Position numbers and translations under genes: made by a program. Below are positions 53,366 to 62,479 of a DNA stretch of 64,000 nucleotides, piece after piece. The notes under the pieces were generated by a model, which saw nothing but the letters and a program-made list of their open reading frames with translations, did not search any database and was not told the DNA's origin. Each line of letters opens with the position of its first letter. Within the stretch, counting starts at the first letter, position 1. Source of the stretch: Alicyclobacillus acidiphilus NBRC 100859 (GTDB lineage: Bacteria > Bacillota > Bacilli > Alicyclobacillales > Alicyclobacillaceae); assembly GCF_001544355.1 (NCBI RefSeq), contig NZ_BCQI01000004.1, positions 1 through 64,000 of the forward strand. The letters run 5' to 3'.

Positions 53366-54556
53366 GTGGCGGATCACTCCATGCTGTGTCCGAGAAACGG
53401 ACATGGGAAAGACGGGGTTCAGGACCAGATGTACTTTTCTGCGGTACGCCGCGGACAGGAGTTGCGGAAAAACTTGGATCGTGAAGTGTTGCAGTTGCAC
53501 CATCGGTTTCCAAGCATCTCGTTTGTGCTCGAGGATCGCTACGGTGTGGCCATTCGATCAGTCGGCGATATTGAACGCGATCGAGCGAGATTTTCTTGGG
53601 CAGAAAAGCCGCTTCTTTGGAACGATCGCGAGTATGGACGCATTCGATATCTCGGCCAACTCGACAAATTTGAATATGCGGATATGTCCACAATCGTCAT
53701 GAACTTGTCCGAGTTCGAACACTGGGTGCAGACCGAGTGTGAACGTCGAGGCGAGAAGGTACAGAAACTGCTGGCCGATGGAGTCACGCCAGAGATGGAA
53801 TGGTTACTGAAACTATGTGGGCTCACAGACTATCCAGGATATACGCTTGTGGCGATGGAACTGGTATCTGCAACCGACAAATTCTTGTACATGGATTTGT
53901 TGAGAACATTCATGCTTGCAAGGATTTGGGGATACCGCGACACGCTGGACTTCGTTGCCTATCGGCCGGGCGGCTTGATTTGCATCTTTCCTGGGATGGA
54001 CGAGGAGCAGTGGGGGAGGTCACTGGATACTTGGCTGTCCGAATGGAGGGCTTATCAGTCGCGTGTCCACGTCGAACAGACTATGGAAGTGCGGGCTTGT
54101 ATCGCGACGGTCGATCACATGAAACGATTGGACCAAGCCGTTCGCAAGGTCGATTCCACACTCCAATTTGCAGACAGGTGGAACTTGAAGGGCGTCATAC
54201 GCTCGCGCTCCAATCCCACCATGACCTACATGTTGTCAAACCTGCCGGAAGACAAGGTTTACGAGTTCGTGCACCGTACATTGGGTCCCATTCTACTTCC
54301 AGAGCACGCCGAGTTGTTACATACCTTGCGCGTCTATCTTTATCTGGATCAGAATGTCACTGAAACCGCCAAGGCGCTTTATGTGCACCGTAACACCTTG
54401 TTATACCGCATCAGGCACATCGAAGAACTGATTGGAATCCAGTTGCGACACACAGACCAACTCTCGTCCGTATGGTTTGCGATTGAGGGACTGGAGATGC
54501 TCGTATCCGCTGGGTGGGCGTTTCGCGGGGGAGTTTTATCGAATTTCAAGAAGTGA
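53366..54556 (+). CDS. PucR/CdaR-type transcriptional regulator
   Basis: A 396-aa regulator. The C-terminal HTH (about residues 340-385) reads LRVYLYLDQNVTETAKALYVHRNTLLYRIRHIEELIG, the signature of PucR-type regulators. The middle is a GGDEF-like/CdaR domain and the N-terminus (about 1-120) may be a ligand domain. The GTG at 53366 is preferred, behind GGAGGAAGAAGGGG; the ATG at 53345 has no site. It faces fdhA across 177 bases and is probably its regulator. Confidence 0.75.
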   Translation: MADHSMLCPRNGHGKDGVQDQMYFSAVRRGQELRKNLDREVLQLHHRFPSISFVLEDRYGVAIRSVGDIERDRARFSWAEKPLLWNDREYGRIRYLGQLDKFEYADMSTIVMNLSEFEHWVQTECERRGEKVQKLLADGVTPEMEWLLKLCGLTDYPGYTLVAMELVSATDKFLYMDLLRTFMLARIWGYRDTLDFVAYRPGGLICIFPGMDEEQWGRSLDTWLSEWRAYQSRVHVEQTMEVRACIATVDHMKRLDQAVRKVDSTLQFADRWNLKGVIRSRSNPTMTYMLSNLPEDKVYEFVHRTLGPILLPEHAELLHTLRVYLYLDQNVTETAKALYVHRNTLLYRIRHIEELIGIQLRHTDQLSSVWFAIEGLEMLVSAGWAFRGGVLSNFKK

Positions 54557-54620
54557 TAGCGTTCATATAGAAATTTCATCCAAGGCTTATGATACATTTG
54601 GTTGAAGCGGAGGCAATTGA

Positions 54621-54710
54621 ATGGCAGATGAAATCTTCGAAAACCCAAGGCTCGCTGCTATTTATGACCCATTTGACCCTGAGCGTTCTGACCTAGATGC
54701 CTATGAGTGA
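54621..54710 (+). pseudogene. Truncated SAM-methyltransferase start
   Basis: A 29-codon ORF reading MADEIFENPRLAAIYDPFDP and then ERSDLDAYE before TGA. The 'NPRLAAIYDxxxPxRSDLDAY' pattern is the N-terminus of class I methyltransferases annotated as 'class I SAM-dependent methyltransferase', which normally continue LxxAxExGxxxVLDLGCGTG. A good GGAGG lies 7 bases upstream. The continuation is absent in all three frames, so this is a broken remnant. Confidence 0.6.
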
Positions 54711-55209
54711 ATGGACGATTGATATTTGAAACGCGGAGACCCGAATCACAGGCATGGGAACATTGGAATATGGTTTTTAGTTAACATAATATATATTATC
54801 GGACGTTGTAGGTGGAAACTTAGGGGAGTCGGTTCACACGACGACCAGTTCGAATCACTTCATCATTTGCGGGCGTATTGGTCGATGTCCGCTGCCGAGC
54901 CAGTTCCGTCTTCTTTCGATCCTTCCAAATCGGCAGTGTGTTATCTCACCAGCTTTATCGTTTCCATGATGTCTAGCGCACGACCTCCTGGTGCGTATAC
55001 AATGTATCGAGTATGTCCGACCACAAATTCCACCTGAGAAGGCCGTCTTCGTTCCAGACCATGTTTCTGCTTGTCCATGCGTTGTCGTCCATTTTCCCGA
55101 TATACTTCGTGAAAGCCATCTTCTTGTTCAGTACCACCGTGTCATACACCATGATCGCGGCGAGGGTTGGGTCTTGAGCAACCCTCGCCACGTACCGGAT
55201 TCCTACCCC
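54711..55209. other. Degenerate 500-base region with no clear gene
   Basis: No convincing gene. It is AT-richer than its surroundings. A minus-strand ORF (54973-55191, 72 codons) encodes VYDTVVLNKKMAFTKYIGKM and a Trp-rich tail; it looks protein-like but has no ribosome site and no family I recognise, so it may be a remnant. An inverted repeat GGCGAGGGTTG (55159-55169)/CAACCCTCGCC (55179-55189) lies next to the symporter stop and may terminate it, though without a T-run. Confidence 0.5.
55159..55189 (-). terminator. Hairpin after the symporter gene
   Basis: A perfect 11-bp stem (GGCGAGGGTTG/CAACCCTCGCC, 9-base loop) starts 21 bases past the stop of the minus-strand symporter gene. No T-run follows, so strength is doubtful. 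Confidence 0.45.
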
Positions 55210-56412
55210 TTATTCTGATTGAGCGACGGCGTTTTCTGATTTTGCAATGACCATCGATGCCAACGAGTTGCCCACTATGTTTGTCGCGGTACGGGCCATG
55301 TCGATGATGAAGTCGATCCCGAGCAACAGTGCGACACCGTCCAAGGGCAGGCCAATCGACTTGGCCGTGGTAATCAATACGACAATTGCGGCGGAGGGCA
55401 CGCCCGCAAGTCCCTTGGTCAGGACCATGAGTAGACCGATAATGGCCAATTGATGACCAATCGACAAGTGCAGTCCGTACACGTGAGATAGAAATACGAC
55501 GGCGATCGCTTCATACAACGTAGCTCCGTCCAAATTGAACGAGTAACCGATGGGCAACACGAACGACACTACCGAATTGTCCGCGCCGAATTGCTCCAAT
55601 CGTTCAGTCAGCGGCGCCAGAACGACTTCTGATGAACGCGTGACAAATGCGAGAACCACGAGGTCCCAGATTGTTCGCAGCAACTTCCAGTACTTGATGC
55701 GGAAATAGGCTGCTATCAAGGGCAAAAGAACAAACACGATCACTGCAAAACCGATATAAGCCACCAGGATGAATTGAAGCAGCGCACCAAGGCTGGACCA
55801 ACCATATTCGGAAAGGTCGTAAGCGACATAGCCGAACACACCGATGGGCGTAAATTTGACAACATACGAGATGACCTTGAACATCGCCTGTGAAAGCGAC
55901 TCCAGGACGTCTTCCATCGGTTTTGCCGAATCGCCAATTGCCGCTAAGGCGAGCCCCAAGAAAATGGAGAAAAAAACGATTGGCAGCAAATCTCCGTTGG
56001 CCAAGGACGAGAACAGATTCGAGGGTATGATATCGAGCAGAAACTGCTCAAAATCGATACCTTGTGCAATTCCGCTCAAACTTGAGGTGGACGTCCCGGG
56101 CAGGGAAACTCCACGTCCCAAGCCTGCGACGTTGGAAATGAACACCGCAATGATCAGAATGATTGTGGTCACGATCTCGAAATACAGGATGGTCTTTCCG
56201 GCAATCCTCCCTAACTTTTGGATGGATCGCATTCTCGATACGCCGAGTACAATCAACGGGAAAATCAATGGGATGATGGTCATTTCGATAAGACGGATGA
56301 ACGCATCCCCAAGTACCTTCAGATCAACGCCAACAGATTTGCTCAAAAGTGACACGAGAATGCCGGCACATACGGCAACCATCACTTGGACAAAGAGTGG
56401 GATTCTTCTCAT
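55210..56412 (-). CDS. Dicarboxylate/glutamate:cation symporter (DAACS)
   Basis: A 400-aa member of the DctA/GltP/GltT family with about eight TM helices and two re-entrant hairpins. Visible signatures are the Ser-rich AFVTRSSEVVLAPLTERLEQFG (HP1; the last Ser run is shortened), SFVLPIGYSFNLDGATLYEAIAVVFLS with the N-M/L-D-G motif, and LLGIDFIIDMARTATNIVGNSLASMVIAK, where Asp and Arg/Asn bind substrate and cation. AAAGGG precedes the ATG. Substrate is an acidic amino acid or C4-dicarboxylate. Monocistronic. Confidence 0.88.
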   Translation of the reverse strand: MRRIPLFVQVMVAVCAGILVSLLSKSVGVDLKVLGDAFIRLIEMTIIPLIFPLIVLGVSRMRSIQKLGRIAGKTILYFEIVTTIILIIAVFISNVAGLGRGVSLPGTSTSSLSGIAQGIDFEQFLLDIIPSNLFSSLANGDLLPIVFFSIFLGLALAAIGDSAKPMEDVLESLSQAMFKVISYVVKFTPIGVFGYVAYDLSEYGWSSLGALLQFILVAYIGFAVIVFVLLPLIAAYFRIKYWKLLRTIWDLVVLAFVTRSSEVVLAPLTERLEQFGADNSVVSFVLPIGYSFNLDGATLYEAIAVVFLSHVYGLHLSIGHQLAIIGLLMVLTKGLAGVPSAAIVVLITTAKSIGLPLDGVALLLGIDFIIDMARTATNIVGNSLASMVIAKSENAVAQSE

Positions 56413-56583
56413 CGACAGACAGCCCTTTCACGGTGGTTTCGCGTTGTATCTTTATCTTGAGAGCGTCTTGTAAACCTTCGGCTGTCCGATCGGCGGTTTG
56501 AAATTATCTTGAGGTTAATACCCACTATTCCAATTTGTCAAGTTTATTTAGTGCCGGATATTTTGTGGTTTCGAGGAGGGTCT

Positions 56584-56621
56584 CTGGCAGGGACGGTCGT
56601 GCACCATACCGTCCCTGCCAG
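56584..56621 (-). terminator. Terminator-like hairpin of the sugar operon
   Basis: CTGGCAGGGACGGT (56584-56597) and ACCGTCCCTGCCAG (56608-56621) form a perfect 14-bp stem with a 10-base loop, starting 40 bases past the stop of the last minus-strand sugar gene. No T-run follows on that strand. The rest of the 249-base gap to the symporter gene is AT-rich, with no gene. Confidence 0.6.
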
Positions 56622-56661
56622 AATGGATGGGGTGAGACGAGGAAGCCGAGGACCCTCATTG

Positions 56662-57738
56662 TTACGACTCGACGACCGTGGCGTTCATTTGCGCCAGTAC
56701 GCTCAACTCCGCAGCTTTCAGCGCGTGCTCCTGAGTCATCGCGTGTTCAGTCCGATGGAGGCAATCGAGAATGAGCTGCCCGAAGAATGGATAGCCAACC
56801 TTTCCGTGGACTGGAATATGGAATTCGCCTTCGTCGTTGACGAGATAGAGATGGCTTCCGGAGGAATCGCGGCCAACATCGATGTACTTCCTCAGCTCGA
56901 TGTATCCTTTGGTGCCGAGCAGGAATGTTCGCCCATCACCCCATGTGCCCAAGCCGTCCGGAGTAAACCAATCCACTCTGAAATAGTTCGTGGCACCGTT
57001 GTCCGCGATGAAAGTGGCATCGCCAAAGTCTTCAAATTCGGTATATTGCTTGTGGTTATAGTTCGCGATCTTGCTCGAGATCAGCGTCGCGTCCCGTGCG
57101 CCTGTGAAAAAGAGAAACTGCTCAATTTGGTGACTGCCGATGTCACATAAAATCCCGCCGTAGCGGCTGCGTCGAAAGAACCAGTCCGGGCGGCTCGACG
57201 GGTTCATTCGGTGAGGTCCCATGCCAATCACTTGCACAACCCGCCCAATGGCGCCGTCTTGAACCAATTGGCCGGCGAACACCGCGCATTCGACGTGCAA
57301 CCTTTCACTGTAGTACACGTTGTATCGTCGCCCCGTCTGTGCAACCGTTTCGCGCACCTGTTGCAACTGTTCCAGTGTCGTCAGCGGGGCTTTGTCCGTG
57401 AAGTAGTCCTTCCCATGTTTCATCACGCGAATGCCCAAATCTGCCCGATCGGAGGGGATTTTTGCCCCAGCGATCATATGGATCGACGAGTCGTCAAGAA
57501 CCTGGTCTTCCGAGCGAGCGACTTTGACGTCAGGATACTTTGTGCGAAAGGCGTTCACTTTTGCTTCGTCGGGATCGTAGACCCAAACCAACTCTCCGCC
57601 GGCTTCGATGAGGCCGTTGCACATCCCGTAAATATGGCCGTGGTCCAACCCAATCGCCGCAAAGCGAAACTCGCCCTTCTCACAAACCGGATTGGGTTTA
57701 CCTTGTGGAGCATAGTTCATACCATCCCGAGTAGACAC
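56662..57738 (-). CDS. Gfo/Idh/MocA family oxidoreductase
   Basis: A 358-aa NAD(P)-dependent sugar dehydrogenase-like protein. The Rossmann N-terminus is variant (FAAIGLDHGHIYGMCNGLIEAGGELVWVYDPD; the glycine motif is replaced by GLDHGH), MKHGKDYFTDKAPLTTLEQ is the usual second motif (K at the EKP-like position), and GILCDIGSHQIEQFLFFTG holds the catalytic His region. The GTG at 57738 follows AAGGGAGGA by 6 bases; an ATG at 57771 overlaps the upstream gene. It is the last gene of the sugar operon. Substrate unknown. Confidence 0.85.
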   Translation of the reverse strand: MSTRDGMNYAPQGKPNPVCEKGEFRFAAIGLDHGHIYGMCNGLIEAGGELVWVYDPDEAKVNAFRTKYPDVKVARSEDQVLDDSSIHMIAGAKIPSDRADLGIRVMKHGKDYFTDKAPLTTLEQLQQVRETVAQTGRRYNVYYSERLHVECAVFAGQLVQDGAIGRVVQVIGMGPHRMNPSSRPDWFFRRSRYGGILCDIGSHQIEQFLFFTGARDATLISSKIANYNHKQYTEFEDFGDATFIADNGATNYFRVDWFTPDGLGTWGDGRTFLLGTKGYIELRKYIDVGRDSSGSHLYLVNDEGEFHIPVHGKVGYPFFGQLILDCLHRTEHAMTQEHALKAAELSVLAQMNATVVES

Positions 57739-57767
57739 GCGGTTTCCTCCCTTATGTGCAAAGCGGT

Positions 57768-58922
57768 TCATTCATGCCCTGTCGTGGTAATGACGTTCTT
57801 CTCAAATCTCTCCACAGACGCGGTCTTTTCATAGAAGCGAGGGACCGAGGCCATCAGTCCGGCCTTAGTATAGAACGGATCCGTCTCGCTGAGCGGCAAT
57901 GTCACTCGTTGACCTGTCGCTGCGGATTTATAGATCGCCACAATAAGTTCCAACGTCTTTCGGCCTTCATGGCCGTCGATGAGCACTTTGCGCCCGTGTT
58001 CAAGCGCCGTCAGTACATCGTCGATTTGACCGACATGGTGTTCGTACTGGCTGTCCGGCAAACTGTCGTAAAATGACTGAATCTCCGCCTCCAGTTTTTC
58101 GTTGCGTTCAGGAAATCCATTTTCCTGCGAAATCGAGGCATAAAGATCCCAAGGCGCCGATACTTTGGCGTGTTCACACTGAAACACCAACTGCTGTTGT
58201 TGACCGTGATGGACGACAGAACTGGTGATTTGCCCGACGCTTCCCCCAGGAAAGCGCAACAGAGCAATCGAAATGTCTTCCACTTCCGCATTGTCGTGGG
58301 CCACATTGCTCATGACCGCCTGAACTTCCGAAGGCATACCCATCATCCACTGCAACGCGTCGATGTGGTGTACGGCGTGGTTCAATGTGCAGCCGCCGCC
58401 TTCGCTCTCCCACGTTCCTCTCCACCACAGATCGTAGTAGCTGTGACCGCGCCACCAAAACGAATCCACCTGTGCGTGGAGAATCTTCCCCGCCACGTTC
58501 TCATCGAGTACCTGCTTCAACTTCATCCAGGGGGTGCGGAACCGATTCTGGGCGACAACCGATAAAATGCGCCCGCTTTCGCTCGCTGCCGCAATCATGG
58601 CGTCGCATTCCGCGAGTGACGCGGCCATGGGCTTTTCAACGAGAACGTGTTTACCCGCTTTTAAGAAGTCGATCGCGATTTCCGCATGCGTCGAAGGCGG
58701 CGTACAAATGGAGACCAAATCGATATCTGGGTTGTTCAACAACTGTTTGTAGTCTGCAACTGCGGAAGCATTCAGATGGTAGTCTTCAATCGACTTTTCT
58801 GCTTTGTCCACATAAATATCGCAAACCGCTACAATCTGGCACCGATTCGGAAAACTCAGGTATCCTTCGATATGTCTGCTGGAAATCGATCCAGTTCCTA
58901 TCACAGCGACGTTCATCATCAT
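57768..58922 (-). CDS. Gfo/Idh/MocA family oxidoreductase
   Basis: A 384-aa paralogue with an orthodox NAD motif NVAVIGTGSISSRHIEGYL, the EKP motif in AGKHVLVEKPMAASLAE and the GGGCTLNHAVHHIDALQWMMG catalytic segment. The family oxidises or reduces sugars and inositols. AAGGAG precedes three tandem ATGs at 58922. It lies 29 bases before the other dehydrogenase and 42 after the permease; two dehydrogenases with different NAD motifs suggest sequential steps on one sugar. Confidence 0.9.
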   Translation of the reverse strand: MMMNVAVIGTGSISSRHIEGYLSFPNRCQIVAVCDIYVDKAEKSIEDYHLNASAVADYKQLLNNPDIDLVSICTPPSTHAEIAIDFLKAGKHVLVEKPMAASLAECDAMIAAASESGRILSVVAQNRFRTPWMKLKQVLDENVAGKILHAQVDSFWWRGHSYYDLWWRGTWESEGGGCTLNHAVHHIDALQWMMGMPSEVQAVMSNVAHDNAEVEDISIALLRFPGGSVGQITSSVVHHGQQQQLVFQCEHAKVSAPWDLYASISQENGFPERNEKLEAEIQSFYDSLPDSQYEHHVGQIDDVLTALEHGRKVLIDGHEGRKTLELIVAIYKSAATGQRVTLPLSETDPFYTKAGLMASVPRFYEKTASVERFEKNVITTTGHE

Positions 58923-58964
58923 TCTCGTCTCCTTCCAAATTTCATCCGTTGTACGAATGACTGA

Positions 58965-59816
58965 TCAACTCTTCACGGCGCCGCTTGTCAGTCCGCCAAG
59001 GATGTAGCGTTGAAGCAGCAAAAAGATTACGACAATGGGAATGCCGCTTGTCAGGCTCGCAGCCATCAGTTGGCCCCAATACACGCCGCCGCCAGCGTCT
59101 CCCGCCGACAAGAACGCCTGCAAACCAACGCCAATAGTTCTCGTCGTATTCGATGTCAATACGCTCGCAAACAGCACATCCCCCCAAGACAGTAAGAACG
59201 AAAAGACAAAGGCAACCACCATGCCTGGCAGCATCAACGGCAGCACTACGCGAAACAGCAATTGCAGCCTGGTGGCTCCATCAACCTGGGCCGCCTCTTC
59301 CAAATCGATGGGAATGTTCTCGAAATAGGAGATGAGCAGCCAACAGGCAAATGGCAGGGCAAACGTGAGATAGGTGATGACGATGGTGTAATATTGGCCG
59401 ACCAGCCGGATGCCAAATGCTTGTTGGATGAAGACGATCACGATGAACAGCGGCAGCAGCATCATGACTTGCGGCACGGTTTGCATGGTGATGAGGGAAT
59501 AGAGAAATACCTTTCTTCCTCGAAATTGAAAACGCGAGATCACATAGGCCGCACCAAATGCGACGACGGTGGCCAAAAATCCAGTTGCGGCCGAAATGAT
59601 CACACTGTTCATCAGGTACTGGCCGAGACCGATATTGGACCACATCGTCACATAGTTGCCCCATGCCCAGTGTGAGGGAAAGAGCGTTCCGTCCCCCACC
59701 TCGCTGTCAGGCGTAAGCGACATGATGACCATGTAGAGAAATGGGATGATGATGATCAATCCCAAAATCACGATACCGGCAAAGCGAATCCGCACCAAGG
59801 TTTTGCTTTGTGTCAT
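58965..59816 (-). CDS. Sugar ABC transporter permease (MalG type)
   Basis: A 283-aa inner-membrane permease with six TM helices. The EAA loop FENIPIDLEEAAQVDGATRLQLLFRVVLPLMLPGM contacts the ATPase, typical of CUT1 carbohydrate importers. Its ATG overlaps the upstream permease stop by 4 bases (ATGA). No ATPase gene is in the operon, so it must share a general MsmX-type ATPase encoded elsewhere. Confidence 0.92.
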   Translation of the reverse strand: MTQSKTLVRIRFAGIVILGLIIIIPFLYMVIMSLTPDSEVGDGTLFPSHWAWGNYVTMWSNIGLGQYLMNSVIISAATGFLATVVAFGAAYVISRFQFRGRKVFLYSLITMQTVPQVMMLLPLFIVIVFIQQAFGIRLVGQYYTIVITYLTFALPFACWLLISYFENIPIDLEEAAQVDGATRLQLLFRVVLPLMLPGMVVAFVFSFLLSWGDVLFASVLTSNTTRTIGVGLQAFLSAGDAGGGVYWGQLMAASLTSGIPIVVIFLLLQRYILGGLTSGAVKS

Positions 59817-60790
59817 CGTGTCGCCCCCTCCCCTATCTTCAGCATTCGGATGTAAAAGATGGCTGGAATCATCATGATGATCAGCGTGATGATGGACATA
59901 GCCGCACCCAGGCCGAAATTAAAGGTTTGGAACGACGTGATGTACACGTTTAACGGCAGTACGTCCGCCTGGGGTGACGGAGGCGTGCCAAACATGATGA
60001 ACGGCAAGGTGAAATTGTTGAAGTGGTTGAGCGTCGAGAGCAAGACGGCCAAACCAAGGATGGAGCGAATATTGGGCACCGTAATCGAAAAGAAGCTTCT
60101 GACGGGGCCGGCGCCGTCCATATACGCGGATTCATACTGATCTGTCGAAATGCCTTGAAGCGCTGCCAGCACCATCAGGTAGATAAATGGCCACGACCCC
60201 CACGCGTCGGCGATGACCATGGCCCAAAACGTGTGAGGGCCAATCAGCCAGTACGTACTCTTGTTGGCGATGTGGAGCCAGGACAGGACTTGATCGATGA
60301 GCCCTGTGCCGTTGAGAAACAGGAGTCTCCAGACGAGCGCGATGACAAACACAGGCAGTACGTACGGCAACAGAAACAGCGCGCGAATCCACTTTCGACC
60401 TCGAAATGGTTTGTTGACCATGAGTGCCGCCATGACGCCAACCGGCGTAATAATCGCGGTCGTCACGAGAGAAAACGAGACACTGACCCACACGCTTCGC
60501 AGCGCGGACGCGCCGAGTGCACTGCCCTGCTTGAGCGCGTCGATAAAGTTTCCCAGTCCGACGAACGGAGCACGGACCCAGTGAATCAACGTGTACTGGT
60601 TCAGGTCAATCAGACTTGTGTAGACCGCGATCAAGAACGGAACGACGATAATGAGCAACAGCAAAAACAGAGTGGGAAAGAGCATCCACACCGGCATACG
60701 ATTTGCGGATCTTCGCTTGCGGGATGCCTTGGCGCCTGTGGACGTGGCTGTCGTTTCCGCGAAATCTACCTGGACACCCTCTCCACGCAT
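59813..60790 (-). CDS. Sugar ABC transporter permease (MalF type)
   Basis: A 325-aa CUT1 permease. A basic cytosolic N-terminus, then six TM helices and the EAA-like loop LQGISTDQYESAYMDGAGPVRSFFSITVPNIRSIL. The ATG at 60790 has GAGGAGGG about 9 bases upstream; the ORF could extend to 60862 but would run into the intergenic region after the binding protein. Pairs with the MalG-type permease. Confidence 0.9.
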   Translation of the reverse strand: MRGEGVQVDFAETTATSTGAKASRKRRSANRMPVWMLFPTLFLLLLIIVVPFLIAVYTSLIDLNQYTLIHWVRAPFVGLGNFIDALKQGSALGASALRSVWVSVSFSLVTTAIITPVGVMAALMVNKPFRGRKWIRALFLLPYVLPVFVIALVWRLLFLNGTGLIDQVLSWLHIANKSTYWLIGPHTFWAMVIADAWGSWPFIYLMVLAALQGISTDQYESAYMDGAGPVRSFFSITVPNIRSILGLAVLLSTLNHFNNFTLPFIMFGTPPSPQADVLPLNVYITSFQTFNFGLGAAMSIITLIIMMIPAIFYIRMLKIGEGATR

Positions 60791-60824
60791 AGAATCGACC
60801 CTCCTCACGAAATTTGCGCTCTGA

Positions 60825-62261
60825 TTATTGGAGCGTATTTTGAATTTGCGCGTTCGCCGCATTCAGCGCCGAAGCGATGTCTCCGCTCTTGTAGGTCTTC
60901 GTCGCAATCTCATCCGCAATCTGGTTGGCTGCCCCGCCGAACGCCACCTCCACATTGCCCCAGTTGCCGCTGAACGGGTAGGGATACGCGTGATTTTCCG
61001 CTTGTTCCAACATGCTGATGGTCGGTGTTTCAAGCGGCTTATAGTTCTTATACGCGTCGACGTTCACCGGAAGGTAGCCGATGGAATTGAAGATTTCCCG
61101 TTGTTGCGGAACGCTTGTGAAGAAGTTGATCCACTTCAACGCGGCTTGATACTGAGCCCCTTGAACGTAGTTCGGGATCACCAGAAAATCGCCGGATGTA
61201 AACGTTTGCACAGGCGTTCCGCCCTTTGGGAGTTTTGACATTCCGTACGGAATCGTCGGCATCGGCGCGTACGCCCAATCGTTCTTCACGGCCGACGCGT
61301 TCAACGAAGGCACGAACGCATAGCTTTGCATGGGCAGCATCGCAATCTTTTGATTCTCGAACGCGCTCACGAGGTCTGTCGACTTGTAATCCAAGTCATT
61401 CGGAGACGCAATCTTGAATTTGGTCACCCAGTCAAACCAGAAACTAAGCGCTGTCTGTACGGGTTTTGAATTGAGGGTGGCTTTGGTGTAGTTGGAATTC
61501 AGGAAGTCGCCGCCGAGTTGCTTCGTCATGACCCAGTTGATGTGCCACGGGTCGATCGAATCCGCGGGATCGATGCCAGTGCCCCATTGGTCTTTGGACG
61601 GTTTCGTGAGCTTTTGAGCATCCTTGACGAACTGTGTCCAGGTCGTCGGTGGAGACTTGATTCCAGCTTCTTGAAACATCTTCTTGTTGTAAACGAGCGC
61701 AAACGGATTGATCTCCCATGGGATTCCGATCTCCTGGCTTGCGGACGGGCCTGACATGGTCAACTGTTTTGCGAAATATCGAGATTTGCCGCCAATCGCC
61801 TTCCAGTCCGCCGCCGACAGCACATGAAAGCCGTGCGTGGCATAGGCCGTAGGAATGGGCCCGACGTCCATGATCGTAGGTCCTTGCCCCGTCGCGGTCA
61901 TGGTCTCAATGTCGGTATCTTCCTGAGACGCGGAGTCCCATGTGGACCACGTCACTTTGATACCGGGATTTTGCTTTTCAAATTTCGCAATCATGTCGTT
62001 GACCATCTTCTTTTGACCTTGCGGGTTGCTGGTGATGAGGCCCAACGAGAGGCTGATGGTAATGGGGCTGCTGCTGCTCGCGTTTTCGTGTGCAGTGTTT
62101 GCGTGTGTTGCACTTGCGGTCGATGTACCGCCGGGCTTGACTTCCGCACTGCCGTTGGACGTATTGACGCCTTGCGGCACCGTCGTACAAGCGACTAGAG
62201 CAAACGAAGAACCTAATCCCATCGCCGCGCCCAGAAGTGCGCGCTTGGCATGTTTCCGCAT
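60825..62261 (-). CDS. Sugar-binding lipoprotein of the ABC importer
   Basis: A 478-aa CUT1 solute-binding protein. The signal peptide ends in lipobox LVAC (Cys25), followed by a Ser/Thr/Ala-rich linker to about residue 65. The binding domain has KFEKQNPGIKVTWSTW, GPTIMDVGPIPTAYA, IPWEINPFALVYNKKMFQEAGI, PPTTWTQFVKDAQKL and the PMQSYAFVPSLN segment. AAGGGGG precedes the ATG. First gene of the transport block, behind a promoter with GTATAC operator repeats. Sugar not identifiable. Confidence 0.92.
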   Translation of the reverse strand: MRKHAKRALLGAAMGLGSSFALVACTTVPQGVNTSNGSAEVKPGGTSTASATHANTAHENASSSSPITISLSLGLITSNPQGQKKMVNDMIAKFEKQNPGIKVTWSTWDSASQEDTDIETMTATGQGPTIMDVGPIPTAYATHGFHVLSAADWKAIGGKSRYFAKQLTMSGPSASQEIGIPWEINPFALVYNKKMFQEAGIKSPPTTWTQFVKDAQKLTKPSKDQWGTGIDPADSIDPWHINWVMTKQLGGDFLNSNYTKATLNSKPVQTALSFWFDWVTKFKIASPNDLDYKSTDLVSAFENQKIAMLPMQSYAFVPSLNASAVKNDWAYAPMPTIPYGMSKLPKGGTPVQTFTSGDFLVIPNYVQGAQYQAALKWINFFTSVPQQREIFNSIGYLPVNVDAYKNYKPLETPTISMLEQAENHAYPYPFSGNWGNVEVAFGGAANQIADEIATKTYKSGDIASALNAANAQIQNTLQ

Positions 62262-62273
62262 AGTAAATCCCCC

Positions 62274-62357
62274 TTGTATACCTAATAGAACAAGTAGTTT
62301 ACGAATGCGCTTTCATGGATGCGTGTCTCGTTTGTATACTTATATACTTGTATACAA
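62274..62357. promoter_or_regulatory. GTATAC operator repeats and cre-like site upstream of the sugar operon
   Basis: Three copies of TTGTATAC-like half-sites occur at 62274-62281, 62332-62339 and 62348-62355 (the last continues as GTATACAA, a near-palindrome). TTGTATAC resembles GntR-type sugar repressor half-sites. In between, the minus strand of 62301-62316 reads ATGAAAGCGCATTCGT, matching the CcpA cre consensus WTGNAARCGNWWWCAW at 15 of 16 positions. Together they suggest induction by sugar and catabolite repression. No regulator gene for this is inside the window. Confidence 0.5.
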
Positions 62358-62479
62358 TGATTATAGATGAACGCAGAGACAAAAATCAAGACGCGTCTTC
62401 AAGAAGAATTTCGACAAATTCACCAGTACGGGTATGTCGATCGCGCCGGATCGGTACGATCCAGCGCGTCGTATTCCGC

